Counted from the stretch's first letter, positions 1 through 8,392 are shown. The stretch: 64,000 nt of DNA from Pectobacterium aquaticum (GCF_003382565.3 NZ_CP086253.1:1364001-1428000); one strand, 5' to 3'. Notes: generated by a model from the sequence alone, not told the origin. Translations and numbers: made by a program.

Positions 1-1
1 C

Positions 2-346
2 CGGACGTGTTATGACCATCTTGCAGGTGAAATCGCTGTTCATATCTACGATTTTATGGTTGCCGAAGGCTGGGTAACTTCAGATGGCGTTTCACTGACG
101 TTATCGGGACAAAAACAGTTCCGAGAGTTAGGTATTATGCTCAACCCCAAAACACGGCGTAAAGCATGTTGTGCTTGCCTTGATTGGAGTGAGCGGCGGT
201 TTCATCTTGGTGGTGAGGCAGGTGCGGCCTTTTTTGTACATTGTGAGCAAAAAGGATGGCTAACCAGAATACCGGGATTTAGGGAAGTAACCATTACTTC
301 CAGTGGAAAACTGGCGTTTAAAAAATTGTTCAAGTTGCATACGTAA
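2..346 (+). CDS. ArsR-family transcriptional regulator, C-terminal part (5' end outside window)
   Basis: The frame is open from base 2 of the window, so only the C-terminal part of the gene is present. The first visible residues read RTCYDHLAG, followed by a helix and a beta-hairpin (MVAEGWV, then VTITSSGKLAFKKLF). RTCYDHLAG is the usual linker after the winged helix-turn-helix of one ArsR/SmtB subgroup. Four cysteines lie in the visible part, two in a CCAC cluster, but I cannot assign a ligand. The gene ends 6 bp from the convergent gene at 353. The family binds DNA as a dimer and is typically a repressor. The class is fairly sure; the effector is unknown. Confidence 0.7.
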   Translation, partial: RTCYDHLAGEIAVHIYDFMVAEGWVTSDGVSLTLSGQKQFRELGIMLNPKTRRKACCACLDWSERRFHLGGEAGAAFFVHCEQKGWLTRIPGFREVTITSSGKLAFKKLFKLHT

Positions 347-352
347 TATAAT

Positions 353-832
353 TTAAACAGCCATTTTCCTACGTCTTATATTCGATGCTCCAAAATCTGA
401 TGAAATACTGGAAAGCTGTTCAAGACTCTGCTCAACAGACCGTTGAAACTCAAGTGCTGCCTCTGTGCGCTGTTTTATTACCAGAGCAACAATCTCAGCG
501 TCTGTTTTTTCTGAAATAGCTCTCTGGTAGATCATTCGCTCATGCATGATATCAAGATTACCGGATGATTTAGCGGCTGTTCTTGCAGTTGAGCTACTTA
601 TAGGATTGAGTTCAATGACAAAATTATCTATCAGTGATTGTCTCTTCTTATCCAGTCTGCGTAGCTCATTATAAGCAGACCTGTATTTATCTATTTGTGT
701 TCCAAAAGGATATTCTTCACGCACTTTACGATAGCCTTCCAGATATTCATCCATCGATGGTTGTTCTTTAAGTTTTTCAATAGTATCAAAATATGCTAAT
801 AAATCGCTGTTGTCTAATTTTACATTTCTCAT
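353..832 (-). CDS. Hypothetical alpha-helical protein, 159 aa
   Basis: I do not recognise this protein. It is strongly charged and predicted mostly helical, with a Glu/Lys-rich N-terminal half (RKVREEYPFG, NELRRLDKKRQSLIDN) and a second helical stretch around residues 90-150 (FQRSVEQSLEQLSS), so a coiled coil is plausible. It has no signal peptide or membrane segment and ends in a basic tail (RRRKMAV). It converges on the ArsR-like gene with a 6-bp gap and stands at the left edge of the AT-rich island. Codon use is AT-rich like the rest of the island. Confidence 0.6.
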   Translation of the reverse strand: MRNVKLDNSDLLAYFDTIEKLKEQPSMDEYLEGYRKVREEYPFGTQIDKYRSAYNELRRLDKKRQSLIDNFVIELNPISSSTARTAAKSSGNLDIMHERMIYQRAISEKTDAEIVALVIKQRTEAALEFQRSVEQSLEQLSSISSDFGASNIRRRKMAV

Positions 833-1042
833 AAATACCTCGTTAATAATGTTTGTTATATTTATATGTTAAGGTATATAGGGAAAGTGTCAAATTGAGC
901 AGGGCGTTAAATGAGATAAATATTATCCACTCATTGTACATCTCTGGTAATGCAACTACCTATATTAATTTATATAAATCCGACTCTCACGTATTCTGAT
1001 AAATGGAGTGAGATTGTTTTTTAACTGAGTCTCTCCATATAT

Positions 1043-1165
1043 CTATTCAACATCATTATAAGCTGGCTCTGTTGTTTCAGGAAAATGCAGCGTCAATGCT
1101 GGCCCCGTTTCCTTGTTGGAACCGCTATCAGGAGCTTTGGGCGGTTCAGAGGAATTTATTCCTTC
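1043..1165 (-). pseudogene. C-terminal remnant of an unidentified gene
   Basis: On the minus strand a stretch of about 40 codons ending at a TAG (1043-1045) has coding-like composition, rich in Pro, Glu and Ser (SSEPPKAPDSGSNKETGPA). It has no start codon and an in-frame stop lies immediately upstream. Another minus-strand frame further upstream (KSDELLNALAEAVTV) also looks protein-like. I read this as the eroded 3' end of a gene, possibly a Pro-rich tail like that of the relaxase at 19.7 kb; that link is speculative. The plus-strand 65-codon frame over the same bases is probably its shadow. Confidence 0.25.
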
Positions 1166-1258
1166 TTATTTTTGTAGTTGGAAAGATTATAGTTATCTTG
1201 ATACTTACCGTCACTGCTTCAGCCAACGCGTTTAATAGTTCATCAGATTTAGCTATAA

Positions 1259-1297
1259 GTCTACACTAAATTACTTATTTGGTAACTTAGTGTAGAC
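1259..1297. repeat. Perfect 11-bp inverted repeat (hairpin)
   Basis: GTCTACACTAA and its complement TTAGTGTAGAC bracket a short loop that itself contains TTAC/GTAA. There is no T-tract, so it is not a classical terminator. It lies in a 650-bp stretch (833-1479) where the only other thing I see is the gene remnant at 1043. Confidence 0.5.
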
Positions 1298-1479
1298 CTA
1301 TTAAGTCAGAGTAAGCTTCATATAATTTAATGATTTATTTAATTTTCAATTCTCAAGTTTTTCTCAAGTCCAATATTTTTTTGCTACAAGCGTTGTGAAT
1401 AAAGGTGAAACGCTTTCACCTATTAATTCACGCGGCATAGGGGTTAAAAAAAGTTGAGTCATGTGTTCAGCTAAAATAT

Positions 1480-1692
1480 TTAGAATATAAACCGTGCAGC
1501 GGTAAGAGAAATGGTTGAAGTGGCAATGATTGTTGCTGCTAACCACTTCGTTTGTTTTCCAATTTCTTCATGTAAATCGGATTTTTTTGCGTAATTTGAT
1601 TTGATTACTGCGATATCTGTGCACAGGTCTGACATAGTATCTTCGAGTTTTTCATGAAGTTTTATTTCAAGTGAACCGGGTAGTTTTTTCAT
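1480..1692 (-). CDS. Small membrane-anchored protein, 70 aa
   Basis: A cytoplasmic helical N-terminal part (residues 1-46, rich in Lys and Glu, SDLHEEIGKQTKW) is followed by one hydrophobic segment at about residues 47-69 (LAATIIATSTISLTAARFIF), giving a tail-anchored topology. An AAGGA ribosome binding site sits 8 bases before the ATG. It lies 26 bp downstream of the RepL-like gene on the same strand and probably shares its transcript. Small proteins with this layout occur beside plasmid replication genes, but no function can be assigned from sequence. Confidence 0.55.
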   Translation of the reverse strand: MKKLPGSLEIKLHEKLEDTMSDLCTDIAVIKSNYAKKSDLHEEIGKQTKWLAATIIATSTISLTAARFIF

Positions 1693-1718
1693 TTTTTTTC
1701 CTTGTTATTATTGTTTTA

Positions 1719-2453
1719 TCAGGATACTGCTTTCAAAAGATTTGTGCCATCAGCTAAGTTTTTTCTTGCCACTTCATTTTCTTTCGTTCGTTTGTATACC
1801 TTTCGGGGTTTATCGATCTTGATACTATTTTTAGCATTAGGAACAGCATTATTCTTTTTCTTCTTACTAAAAATAAAGGCATCCGTGTAGATCTCTTTCG
1901 TTTCTGTTTCCAACGCTAAGTTTCGTCTTTCTTGCTTTGAGTAATCAGTATAGTTTTCTGGGTATTGTTCAAGCTCTGCATGAAGGCTTCTGGCATTACT
2001 TAAATGCTCTTTACGCTTCTCATCAAGTTGATGGCTTAGACCTTTGGCGAAAATGTTCGAGTTAATATACAGGTGACCATGATGCTCAACGAGTATTCCT
2101 TTCTGTTTTAGTTTTTTGAATATGTTTGACATATTACCGGATGCGATATTCAATGCTTTACAGAGTGATGACTGTGAAAGATTGATAAGATTTCCGAACT
2201 CCATGTATTCCAATATATAGGTCAATACGCGGAATTCATTCTTAGATATATCCAAATCAGAAAAAACACGAAAGTTGGAAGTGAAAGCAAAAACATAAGG
2301 CTGTGCAAATGAGATCGCTTTATCTTCATCTGTTGCGATGACTGTGGTCGATTTTATTTCTTTGTTTTGCAGTAAATGTCTTGCGATATCAATCTTTTGT
2401 TCCGTGGTTAATGTTTCAAATAGGCTAAGTAGTTCAGTGTCATTAGTATTCAT
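1719..2453 (-). CDS. RepL-like plasmid replication initiator, 244 aa
   Basis: The central part (about residues 60-145) has the winged helix-turn-helix layout of RepL-type plasmid replication proteins: FRVLTYILEYMEFGNLINLS, then SQSSLCKALNIASGNMSNIF, then a basic wing ending LYINSNIFAKGL. The C-terminal third is Lys-rich and probably disordered. I chose the ATG at 2453 because AGAGAGA precedes it; a 21-codon extension upstream has no ribosome binding site. Four evenly spaced palindromes lie about 125 bp upstream and look like its binding sites. The gene suggests that the island descends from a plasmid or can excise and replicate. Family assignment is moderately sure; activity is inferred. Confidence 0.6.
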   Translation of the reverse strand: MNTNDTELLSLFETLTTEQKIDIARHLLQNKEIKSTTVIATDEDKAISFAQPYVFAFTSNFRVFSDLDISKNEFRVLTYILEYMEFGNLINLSQSSLCKALNIASGNMSNIFKKLKQKGILVEHHGHLYINSNIFAKGLSHQLDEKRKEHLSNARSLHAELEQYPENYTDYSKQERRNLALETETKEIYTDAFIFSKKKKNNAVPNAKNSIKIDKPRKVYKRTKENEVARKNLADGTNLLKAVS

Positions 2454-2577
2454 AGTATTCTCTCTTATAGTTTTTATTATGTTATTTTTAATACTATGCA
2501 GAAAAATAAAAGTCAATAGTTAAACTATAAATAAAATAGAGATTTTATTATTATGCTATTGTTATATGTTAAAAAAC

Positions 2578-2661
2578 CTATGTTCAAACATAGATCTCCC
2601 TATGTTCGAACATAGGGCGGATCTATGTGCGCACATAGGAGTTTGCTATGTTCGAACATAG
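2578..2661. promoter_or_regulatory. Four 16-bp palindromes in helical phase upstream of the RepL-like gene
   Basis: CTATGTTCAAACATAG (2578-2593), CTATGTTCGAACATAG (2600-2615), CTATGTGCGCACATAG (2623-2638) and CTATGTTCGAACATAG (2646-2661) start 22, 23 and 23 bp apart, about two helical turns. The arms CTATGT/ACATAG are constant and only the central four bases vary. This is the pattern of a cooperative operator or of origin iterons. The nearest gene is repL-like, transcribed away from the array. Confidence 0.75.
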
Positions 2662-2894
2662 CAAAAAAAGTTGTGAAGCCTTGATTTTATTGGGCTGGGA
2701 CAGTGCTTATAATTAAATAATTAGTAAGAAGTTAAGAGAGTCCAGTTTTCCTTTTTCTTATATGCAGGGTGTTTTACGTGGGAATATGTGGTTTTCTTGA
2801 TACTTATTTTCAGCGAAGTGATTGTTTCATACAATCACGAAGCGCTGCTGGTGTTTTAGGAAACTTGAAATTGTTTTTCTTATATTATATTGGC

Positions 2895-3034
2895 GGCTAT
2901 CGCCGCAATTCTCTATGGATAAATCCATCATTAACAGGGGCAAGCCCTGTTCCAGCAATGTGATTGTTTTGGACAATCACTTAGTGCTGCTTATCTGAAT
3001 ATAGTTTTCCTATGTGTTTAAGAGCAAATGCTAT
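2895..3034. repeat. 140-bp hairpin-rich repeat module, copy 1
   Basis: The module holds four successive small hairpins: GGCTATCGCC, ATGGATAAATCCAT, AACAGGGGCAAGCCCTGTT and GTGATTGTTTTGGACAATCAC, followed by TGCTGCTT and the tail GTTTAAGAGCAAATGCTAT. An extra copy of the GTGATTGTT...ACAATCAC hairpin lies at 2818-2838. Spacing and order match copy 2 at 3221-3360. I see no open frame worth calling. Confidence 0.8.
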
Positions 3035-3220
3035 AGCCTTGATGAATTTCTAGTTAATATACTGACAAAGGGCGAAGCCATGAGCGAAAGCTCATAAGAA
3101 AGGATTTGTTTTTCAATATGAAGTTTTAATTAATTATAGGATAAATCTGGTATATATAATATCTTAAAAACTAAACCGTACATGAAGTCATAATATTAAT
3201 CATACTATTTCTGCTTTATC

Positions 3221-3360
3221 GGCTATCGCCGAAATTCTTTATGGATAAATCCATTTCTAACAGGGATGAACCCTGTTCCAGCAATGTGATTGTTTTGGAC
3301 AATCACTAAGTGCTGCTTCTTTAAATATAGTTTTCCTATACGTTTAAGAGCAAATGCTAT
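3221..3360. repeat. 140-bp hairpin-rich repeat module, copy 2
   Basis: Same length as copy 1 and nearly the same sequence, with compensated changes in some stems (for example CAGGGATGAACCCTG replacing CAGGGGCAAGCCCTG). Hairpins that keep their stems while bases change argue for a structured RNA or a protein-recognised cruciform rather than chance. Confidence 0.8.
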
Positions 3361-3377
3361 ATGTTATCGCGGTAATA

Positions 3378-3393
3378 CTATGTTTAAACATAG
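3378..3393. promoter_or_regulatory. Fifth CTATGT-ACATAG palindrome
   Basis: CTATGTTTAAACATAG is a perfect palindrome of the same class as the four at 2578-2661, placed just after repeat module copy 2. The gene-free tract 2517-4085 otherwise holds two ATGAGCG-NN-AGCTCAT-type hairpins (near 3080 and 3551) and the 21-bp array at 3812. Confidence 0.65.
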
Positions 3394-3811
3394 GATCAAA
3401 TTATTAACTTGATGATAAAACGATCTGAAACAGACCTTTCCCTCTTTCATCATCAATCATCGAAAAACACATTATCAATATAAAGATATTTATATCAGAG
3501 TTAGGGCGTAGCCGTGCTTATGAAAACAGGTTCATCGTTTTCGATAGCACATGAGCGTTAGCTCATAGAGGGCGGTGATTTTCAAAAAAAGGTTTTTAGT
3601 GAAATGAAAAGGAAAGCTGTGCAATAAATAATATAAGCTGTAATCCTCAATTAATAATTTTATGAATGATAAAACCCCTCATGGCGATCATAAAAATCGC
3701 CCGGTTTCTATTAATCCTCTTAAGTATTATTTCTTACTTCTTGCAAAATGAAATTAAGTAAAAATCACTCTGTAGCCCTTGCGGTATAAGGCTTATAACG
3801 AAAATAGGCGA

Positions 3812-3890
3812 CTGACTGTACGGTCAGCGTTCCTGACTCTATAGTCAGTATTCCTGACTGCACGGTGCGCTTTCCTGACTTTGCAGTCAG
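3812..3890. promoter_or_regulatory. Four palindromic sites at an exact 21-bp period
   Basis: Units start at 3812, 3833, 3854 and 3875, each beginning CTGACT and three of them ending GTCAG (CTGACTGTACGGTCAG, CTGACTCTATAGTCAG, CTGACTTTGCAGTCAG); the third has a broken right arm. Each of the first three units continues into TTC before the next CTGAC. An exact two-turn period fits a protein binding one face of the helix. It lies about 195 bp upstream of the gene at 4086, which it could control, or it could be part of an origin. Confidence 0.75.
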
Positions 3891-4085
3891 TTTCTATGTC
3901 ATTTTTTAGCTTAAAAACGATAGCATTCTAAACTACTAACGTTAGGGAAATTTAGATCTTGAAAAAATAAAACAGAATCCGATGATCTCTGTGGTAATCA
4001 CTTTACTCTGAAGAGAGTAATAAATTTGATTTTGATAATAGATATATAATAATATATTTATATAATCATAATAAAATAGGCATAT

Positions 4086-4679
4086 ATGATCACAATAGAA
4101 AAATTATATCTGGTAATGGCAGGGACCATTTTTATAAAAAAAGAATCTCAAGGTAAAAACATCGGTTTTTTAAAAGTATTAGTGACTGTTATAGCGATTT
4201 ATTTATTTTCCTTAAATGGAGTTGCCTATGCGAAAACAGATAAGGTTCAGTCTAATCATGAATTTTTAAATTTTAAAATTTCTTTCGTTGATTCATGTGA
4301 CGGATCTGATCCATCTAAACCAGTTTATATTACTGCATCTACCTCTGGTGGTGATATTACTCCAATTCAATTTGATATTAAAAATGAAACATCATCTATT
4401 AGCGCAGTTTCTGCCATTCTTTATCCGAAAAGGCATAATGGATTATCAGATACAGTTGATGTTTTACTGAACTACACCATTACAAGCATTGATGGGATTC
4501 AAAAGGTTGGAGATCAAAATAGTATTGTTTATGCTGAAGCTCCCATTACATCACAGATAATGCAAAGAATAAACATTACTACTGAAAAATCGAAACCTGT
4601 TTCAATAGTCAGTGGTATTCCTTGTTCTGGACGGTCCAAAGAAAATTGGCGTTATAAGTTGACATTAGAACGTTTGTAA
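4086..4679 (+). CDS. Exported hypothetical protein, 197 aa
   Basis: A polar N-terminal stretch (about 27 residues) is followed by one hydrophobic segment (residues 28-48, LKVLVTVIAIYLFSLNGVAYA) that ends in a signal-peptidase-like AYA site, so the mature part is probably periplasmic or extracellular. The mature region is beta-rich and has two cysteines (SCDGS and IPCSG) that could pair. A later Met at residue 11 would give a more usual signal peptide, but neither start has a strong ribosome binding site. I do not recognise a family. The nearby 21-bp palindromic array is a candidate control element. Confidence 0.5.
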   Translation: MITIEKLYLVMAGTIFIKKESQGKNIGFLKVLVTVIAIYLFSLNGVAYAKTDKVQSNHEFLNFKISFVDSCDGSDPSKPVYITASTSGGDITPIQFDIKNETSSISAVSAILYPKRHNGLSDTVDVLLNYTITSIDGIQKVGDQNSIVYAEAPITSQIMQRINITTEKSKPVSIVSGIPCSGRSKENWRYKLTLERL

Positions 4680-4908
4680 ATGCGGATAATAATCTGGAAA
4701 TTGATTCCTGAACTCAGCCAAGTCAGCGAAGAAACTGTAAGGTCGCTGCTGCCATAACCTGAAACCTATAACGGTCAGAATCCCAAAACGCCCGTTAGTG
4801 TTCTGGATGATGTGGTAGGGTGAAAACCAATGCTCCAGATGAGTCCATATTGATGAATGCGCTTGTCCCTGAAGATAACTTCTTATCTGAATTAATACCT
4901 TTGGCGGT

Positions 4909-5136
4909 ATGGTGCTTCACACAGATATGGGCTATCCAGTTGCGGAATACAAAGGTACAGACATCAGAATAGCTATAGAGCCGATAAACCTTGCCTCTAT
5001 GCGAGATCTGACCGATGGCTATGTGGTAATGTTCAGGAACGGTGAGTTCGAGCATGAGATGGAGGGCGATCTCTATGAGGTGTTATCTCAAACTGTTGAT
5101 AGGCTGAAGATCGCTGTTGCGGTGCTTGAAAATTAA
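4909..5136 (+). CDS. Hypothetical 75-aa frame, possibly the end of a broken gene
   Basis: The C-terminal two thirds has coding-like composition (YVVMFRNGEFEHEMEGDLYE, then VLSQTVDRLKIAVAVLEN). Immediately upstream a different frame also reads like protein (APDESILMNALVPEDNFLSE), which suggests that a longer gene was frameshifted near 4905. No family is recognised. An antisense 86-codon frame overlaps it; I judged the plus frame more protein-like. Confidence 0.3.
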   Translation: MVLHTDMGYPVAEYKGTDIRIAIEPINLASMRDLTDGYVVMFRNGEFEHEMEGDLYEVLSQTVDRLKIAVAVLEN

Positions 5137-5895
5137 TAGATTCCGTATATGTTCAAAGTTGAATTTTGTCATGTTATTATCTTATAAAAAATTAAAGACT
5201 AAATGGATAACATTATGAGAGAATATATTTTCAATCTTTATTATTTTGCTACTGACAATTTAATAACACATGTTGCAGCAGTTATTTATACGCATAGCGG
5301 TACCGATGAGCAAAAAAGAAAGTATTTACTCTCAAAAGTTGGAACTGACTTATCTATAGCTAAATATGGTGATATACCAACAATACTTAAAGATAAAGAA
5401 AATGGTATATCAATAGAAAGAATAAATTCTTTAATGAGGCTTGATAACCTAACATATATTTTTTCTGATTTACTTAAAGGATACGATGAGAATTCTTTTT
5501 TTGTAATAACACCAATTCAGAATGGCAATATAAACTATCAGTTTAGATTAGAAGATGAACCTTTGCGGCAGCATCATATTGATAAGTTTTTAGGCTTAGA
5601 TTCTTTATCGAATAATGATTACCTTACAAAATATTATGTAAACGAAAAGTTTAATTTAACTCAGCTGTTATTTGATGATCATTTTGTTCCTATTCATCTT
5701 TTATTCAATCATGGGCATTATATTGCTAGTATTAAATTATTGTTGTCATTTATAGATACTATTGCTTGGATCGATATAGGTGAACATCATAATTTTATTA
5801 AATGGGTTAATCTGTATGCAGATTTAACTACTTTGGGAATTACTGCTGGTGAGTTATGGGAATTAAGAAATTCTCTATTACATATGTCTAATCTA

Positions 5896-7048
5896 AATAA
5901 CTTCGCCAAATAGTAGATCACTTGAAGGGAACTCAGTCCGAGTTGTGCGATCTGATCAATCGCCAAATCAAAACAAATCACCAACCGGACTGAGCGATGC
6001 CGATCATAGCAGCAATCCCTGATGAAGAACGACGACTAATGCGTAAAGAAGCCCAACAGACACATGATAAAAATTACTCCAGACGACTCATCGCCATACT
6101 GATGCTGCATCGGGGAATGACTGTCACCGACGTTGCCAGACTGCTTTGTGCGGCCCGCTCATCCGTTGGAAGGTGGATAAATTGGTTTACTTTACATGGT
6201 GTTGAAGGACTAAAGAGCCTCAAAGCCGGACGAGCACCGCGCTGGCCAGTCGCTGATATCCTGCATATGCTACCGCTTCTTATTCAACGCTCTCCTCAGG
6301 ATTTTGGCTGGCTGCGCTCCCGCTGGAGCACCGAGTTGTTGGCACTTATCGTTAACCGGCTTTTTAACGTGGCGCTGCATCCTTCCACGTTGCATCGCTA
6401 TCTGAGACGAGCGGGCATTGTCTGGCGCAGAGCCGCGCCAACACTGAAAATCAAAGACCCAGATTATGAGGAAAAACGACTCGCCATCGAACAAGCGGTC
6501 TCTCGGAAACAAACAGAGCATCCCGTGTTTTATCAGGATGAAGTAGATATCGACCTGAACCCGAAAATCGGCGCGGACTGGATGCTCAAAGGGCAACAGA
6601 AACGTATTACTACGCCGGGACAGAACCAAAAGTATTATCTGGCAGGGGCACTGCATTCGGATACGGGACGAGTTCATTACGTTGGCGGCAGTAAAAAGTG
6701 TTCTGATTTATTTATCAATCTGTTAGAGACATTACGGCGGACATATCGGCGAGCGAAAACCATTACGCTGGTCGTTGATAATTACATCATTCATAAAAGC
6801 CACAAGGTGAAAAAGTGGCTGGGAAAAAATACGAAGTTCCGGTTGTTGTTCCTGCCCACGTATTCGCCGTGGCTGAATCCAATCGAGTTGCTGTGGTTGT
6901 CGTTACACGAAACGATAACGCGTAACCATCAGTGCCGGTATATGTGGCAGTTACTGGAACAGGTAAAATTATTTATGAATGCCGCTTCACCGTTCCCCGG
7001 CAATCAGCATGGTCTGGCTAAAGTGGAGCGGTATTAGGCGAAGCTATT
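5896..7048 (+). mobile_element. IS630-family insertion sequence, complete
   Basis: Ends AATAACTTCGCC (5896-5907) and GGCGAAGCTATT (7037-7048) are inverted repeats with one mismatch, flanked by TA at 5894-5895 and 7049-7050, the target duplication of the family. The element is 1153 bp long and contains one transposase gene. The split host gene rejoins in frame, so the insertion is recent or has been tolerated without further loss. Confidence 0.92.
5997..7037 (+). CDS. IS630 transposase, 346 aa
   Basis: This closely resembles the Shigella IS630 transposase throughout (MPIIA start, RSSVGRWINWFT helix-turn-helix region, AGIVWRRAAPTLKI). An N-terminal HTH is followed by the DDE catalytic core: YQDEVDIDLNP, ITLVVDNYIIHKS and YSPWLNPIELLW supply the acidic residues. 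Length is that of an intact enzyme (about 343 aa in IS630). It catalyses cut-and-paste transposition into TA. No frameshift is seen, so it should be active. Confidence 0.92.
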   Translation: MPIIAAIPDEERRLMRKEAQQTHDKNYSRRLIAILMLHRGMTVTDVARLLCAARSSVGRWINWFTLHGVEGLKSLKAGRAPRWPVADILHMLPLLIQRSPQDFGWLRSRWSTELLALIVNRLFNVALHPSTLHRYLRRAGIVWRRAAPTLKIKDPDYEEKRLAIEQAVSRKQTEHPVFYQDEVDIDLNPKIGADWMLKGQQKRITTPGQNQKYYLAGALHSDTGRVHYVGGSKKCSDLFINLLETLRRTYRRAKTITLVVDNYIIHKSHKVKKWLGKNTKFRLLFLPTYSPWLNPIELLWLSLHETITRNHQCRYMWQLLEQVKLFMNAASPFPGNQHGLAKVERY

Positions 7049-7308
7049 TAGAGTCTAAGAAAGTTAAGAAAGGCGATGTGCGAAGAATTAGCCTTACAAT
7101 ACAACAGCGAGGTTCATTCGAAACAAAAACTATCGGCGATACAACCTATTTTAATTTAATAGATTTTATTTATATTATCGAGGATGCGATGATTAAATGG
7201 GTTGAAACTTATAATGAAGATAACATTAAAATAATTACTTTCATTGAGCGCTATGATACGATAGTTAGAAATTCATAGATCTTGAGTCTATTGATTTTCA
7301 TTCATTGA

Positions 7309-7332
7309 GAGACCTACTTGAGCATAGGTCTC
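7309..7332. terminator. Hairpin between convergent genes
   Basis: GAGACCTA (7309-7316) and TAGGTCTC (7325-7332) form an 8-bp stem with an 8-base loop, followed by TTACATATTT. It sits between the end of the IS630-split gene and the end of the lipoprotein gene on the other strand and could serve both. Confidence 0.5.
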
Positions 7333-7355
7333 TTACATATTTAAATGGACATTAA

Positions 7356-7733
7356 CTAATCCAACAACCCACGCGAAACCTTACTCGCTGTCTGACTGAA
7401 ATTATATCGGTCAACAACATTCCCTTTAAACCAGATTTCAAGGGAGTTTATATGAGCGGTGTTGCTGTTCTTCAGTAGGGCCAGACCGGGAACGTAGTTC
7501 GATATCTGACTCTCGCCTGACATACTGGAGTAGGACCACATTTCCTGACCATCATTGCTGGCGCGTGTTTGAGGTTCACCGAATGCAGCCAAGATTTCCT
7601 GCTGGGTAGTTTTCCCTTTAACGATTTTGGTTTTAACGGTTTGTTGGGTTTCGTTTTTCAGGGATTTATTACCATAAGTCGTGCAGGCGGAAAGAGGCAG
7701 GATCACCAGTGCCGCAATAAGCAGTTTCTTCAT
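7356..7733 (-). CDS. SmpA/OmlA (BamE)-like small lipoprotein, 125 aa
   Basis: The start at 7733 gives a classical lipoprotein signal (MKKLLIAALVILPLSAC) with lipobox LSAC; CGGAG precedes it at a good distance. The mature part begins TTYGN and contains VKGKTTQQEILAAFGEPQTR, the GxT...LGxP-type signature of the SmpA/OmlA (BamE-like) domain, then two beta strands (MWSYSSMSG and SLEIWFKGNVV). Such lipoproteins sit in the outer membrane or bind to envelope machines; several are carried on plasmids and islands beside conjugation genes. The partner here is unknown. Confidence 0.75.
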   Translation of the reverse strand: MKKLLIAALVILPLSACTTYGNKSLKNETQQTVKTKIVKGKTTQQEILAAFGEPQTRASNDGQEMWSYSSMSGESQISNYVPGLALLKNSNTAHINSLEIWFKGNVVDRYNFSQTASKVSRGLLD

Positions 7734-8088
7734 ATTAACTCCGATAAAACATAACAATAAAAAGTAGTGTGAGCGAGATTAAAAATCGTGTTGGTCATAA
7801 ACCACTACAAGCCTGTTTCATTGATTACTGACGAACATGTGCCTCCACAGAAAATGGAAAAGCATTAGGTGAACGAGTAATTGAGTAAATTAATTGATTA
7901 TCACGTTATTCCATATGAAACCTTGCCTGTGTATTTCCCCTGATGTGCATAATTGCCATTTCTTCCCCACAAAACAGCCTGTAGCGTGTTTCTTACCATC
8001 TGAAAGGAGTAAGCCTGAAGTATGTGGCAAATCGCTTTGTGAGCCTCTGGTTAACTCTATCTATCAGCGTCAGGTATGGCAAGTAAAA

Positions 8089-8229
8089 TGATCGGTATAT
8101 CAGATCGATAATTAATTATTGATAGATAATAGCGATTAAAATCGATTTATCGATCGATATTTTAATTGTTTTAATCGATCGATATAAAACTAATGATAGT
8201 TAATATCTATCATTATTTCAGTTTTGATC
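8089..8229. repeat. AT-rich tract with clustered ATCGAT/GATC palindromes
   Basis: About 140 bp contain five GATC sites (near 8090, 8103, 8152, 8177, 8226), two copies of ATCGATCGATAT in AT-rich surroundings, and the inverted repeat TAATGATAG (8191-8199)/CTATCATTA (8207-8215). It lies in the 660-bp gap between the divergent lipoprotein genes at 7733 and 8393. The rest of the gap shows only a 65-codon frame that I do not trust. Confidence 0.55.
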
Positions 8230-8392
8230 GTTACAAACGATATGACGGCCAGCAGAAATAATTGAAAGCTATCAATTGGTTAATGAGGTGACTGTGCTCT
8301 TATGTATCTGTCAGAACAAGCTGTAACGGATACCGGTAAACAGTCGCCTCCCTTAAATGACAGCGTTTTTGATTATCAGGATGGATAAGCAG

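Larger units (their letters stand above)
5203..7278 (+). pseudogene. HEPN-motif protein gene split by IS630
   Basis: The gene reads from 5203 to the TA at 5894-5895, is broken by the IS630 copy, and continues in the same frame from 7051 to 7278. Removing the element plus one TA restores 306 codons without a stop, across the junction LLHMSN-LESKKVKKGD. The motif ELRNSLLHM just before the junction has the R-N-x3-H spacing of HEPN ribonucleases, which act as toxins or abortive-infection effectors that cut RNA. In the present state translation would stop inside the IS after residue 236. Assignment to HEPN rests on this motif and the helical context only. Confidence 0.65.

Noticed and set aside
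1072..1269. 65-codon plus-strand frame
   Set aside because: The minus strand over the first half reads like the end of a real gene, so this is probably its shadow.
4795..5055. 86-codon minus-strand frame
   Set aside because: Composition is less protein-like than the overlapping plus frame and it has no ribosome binding site.
7894..8091. 65-codon plus-strand frame between lipoprotein genes
   Set aside because: No ribosome binding site, scattered Cys and Pro, no resemblance to a family.
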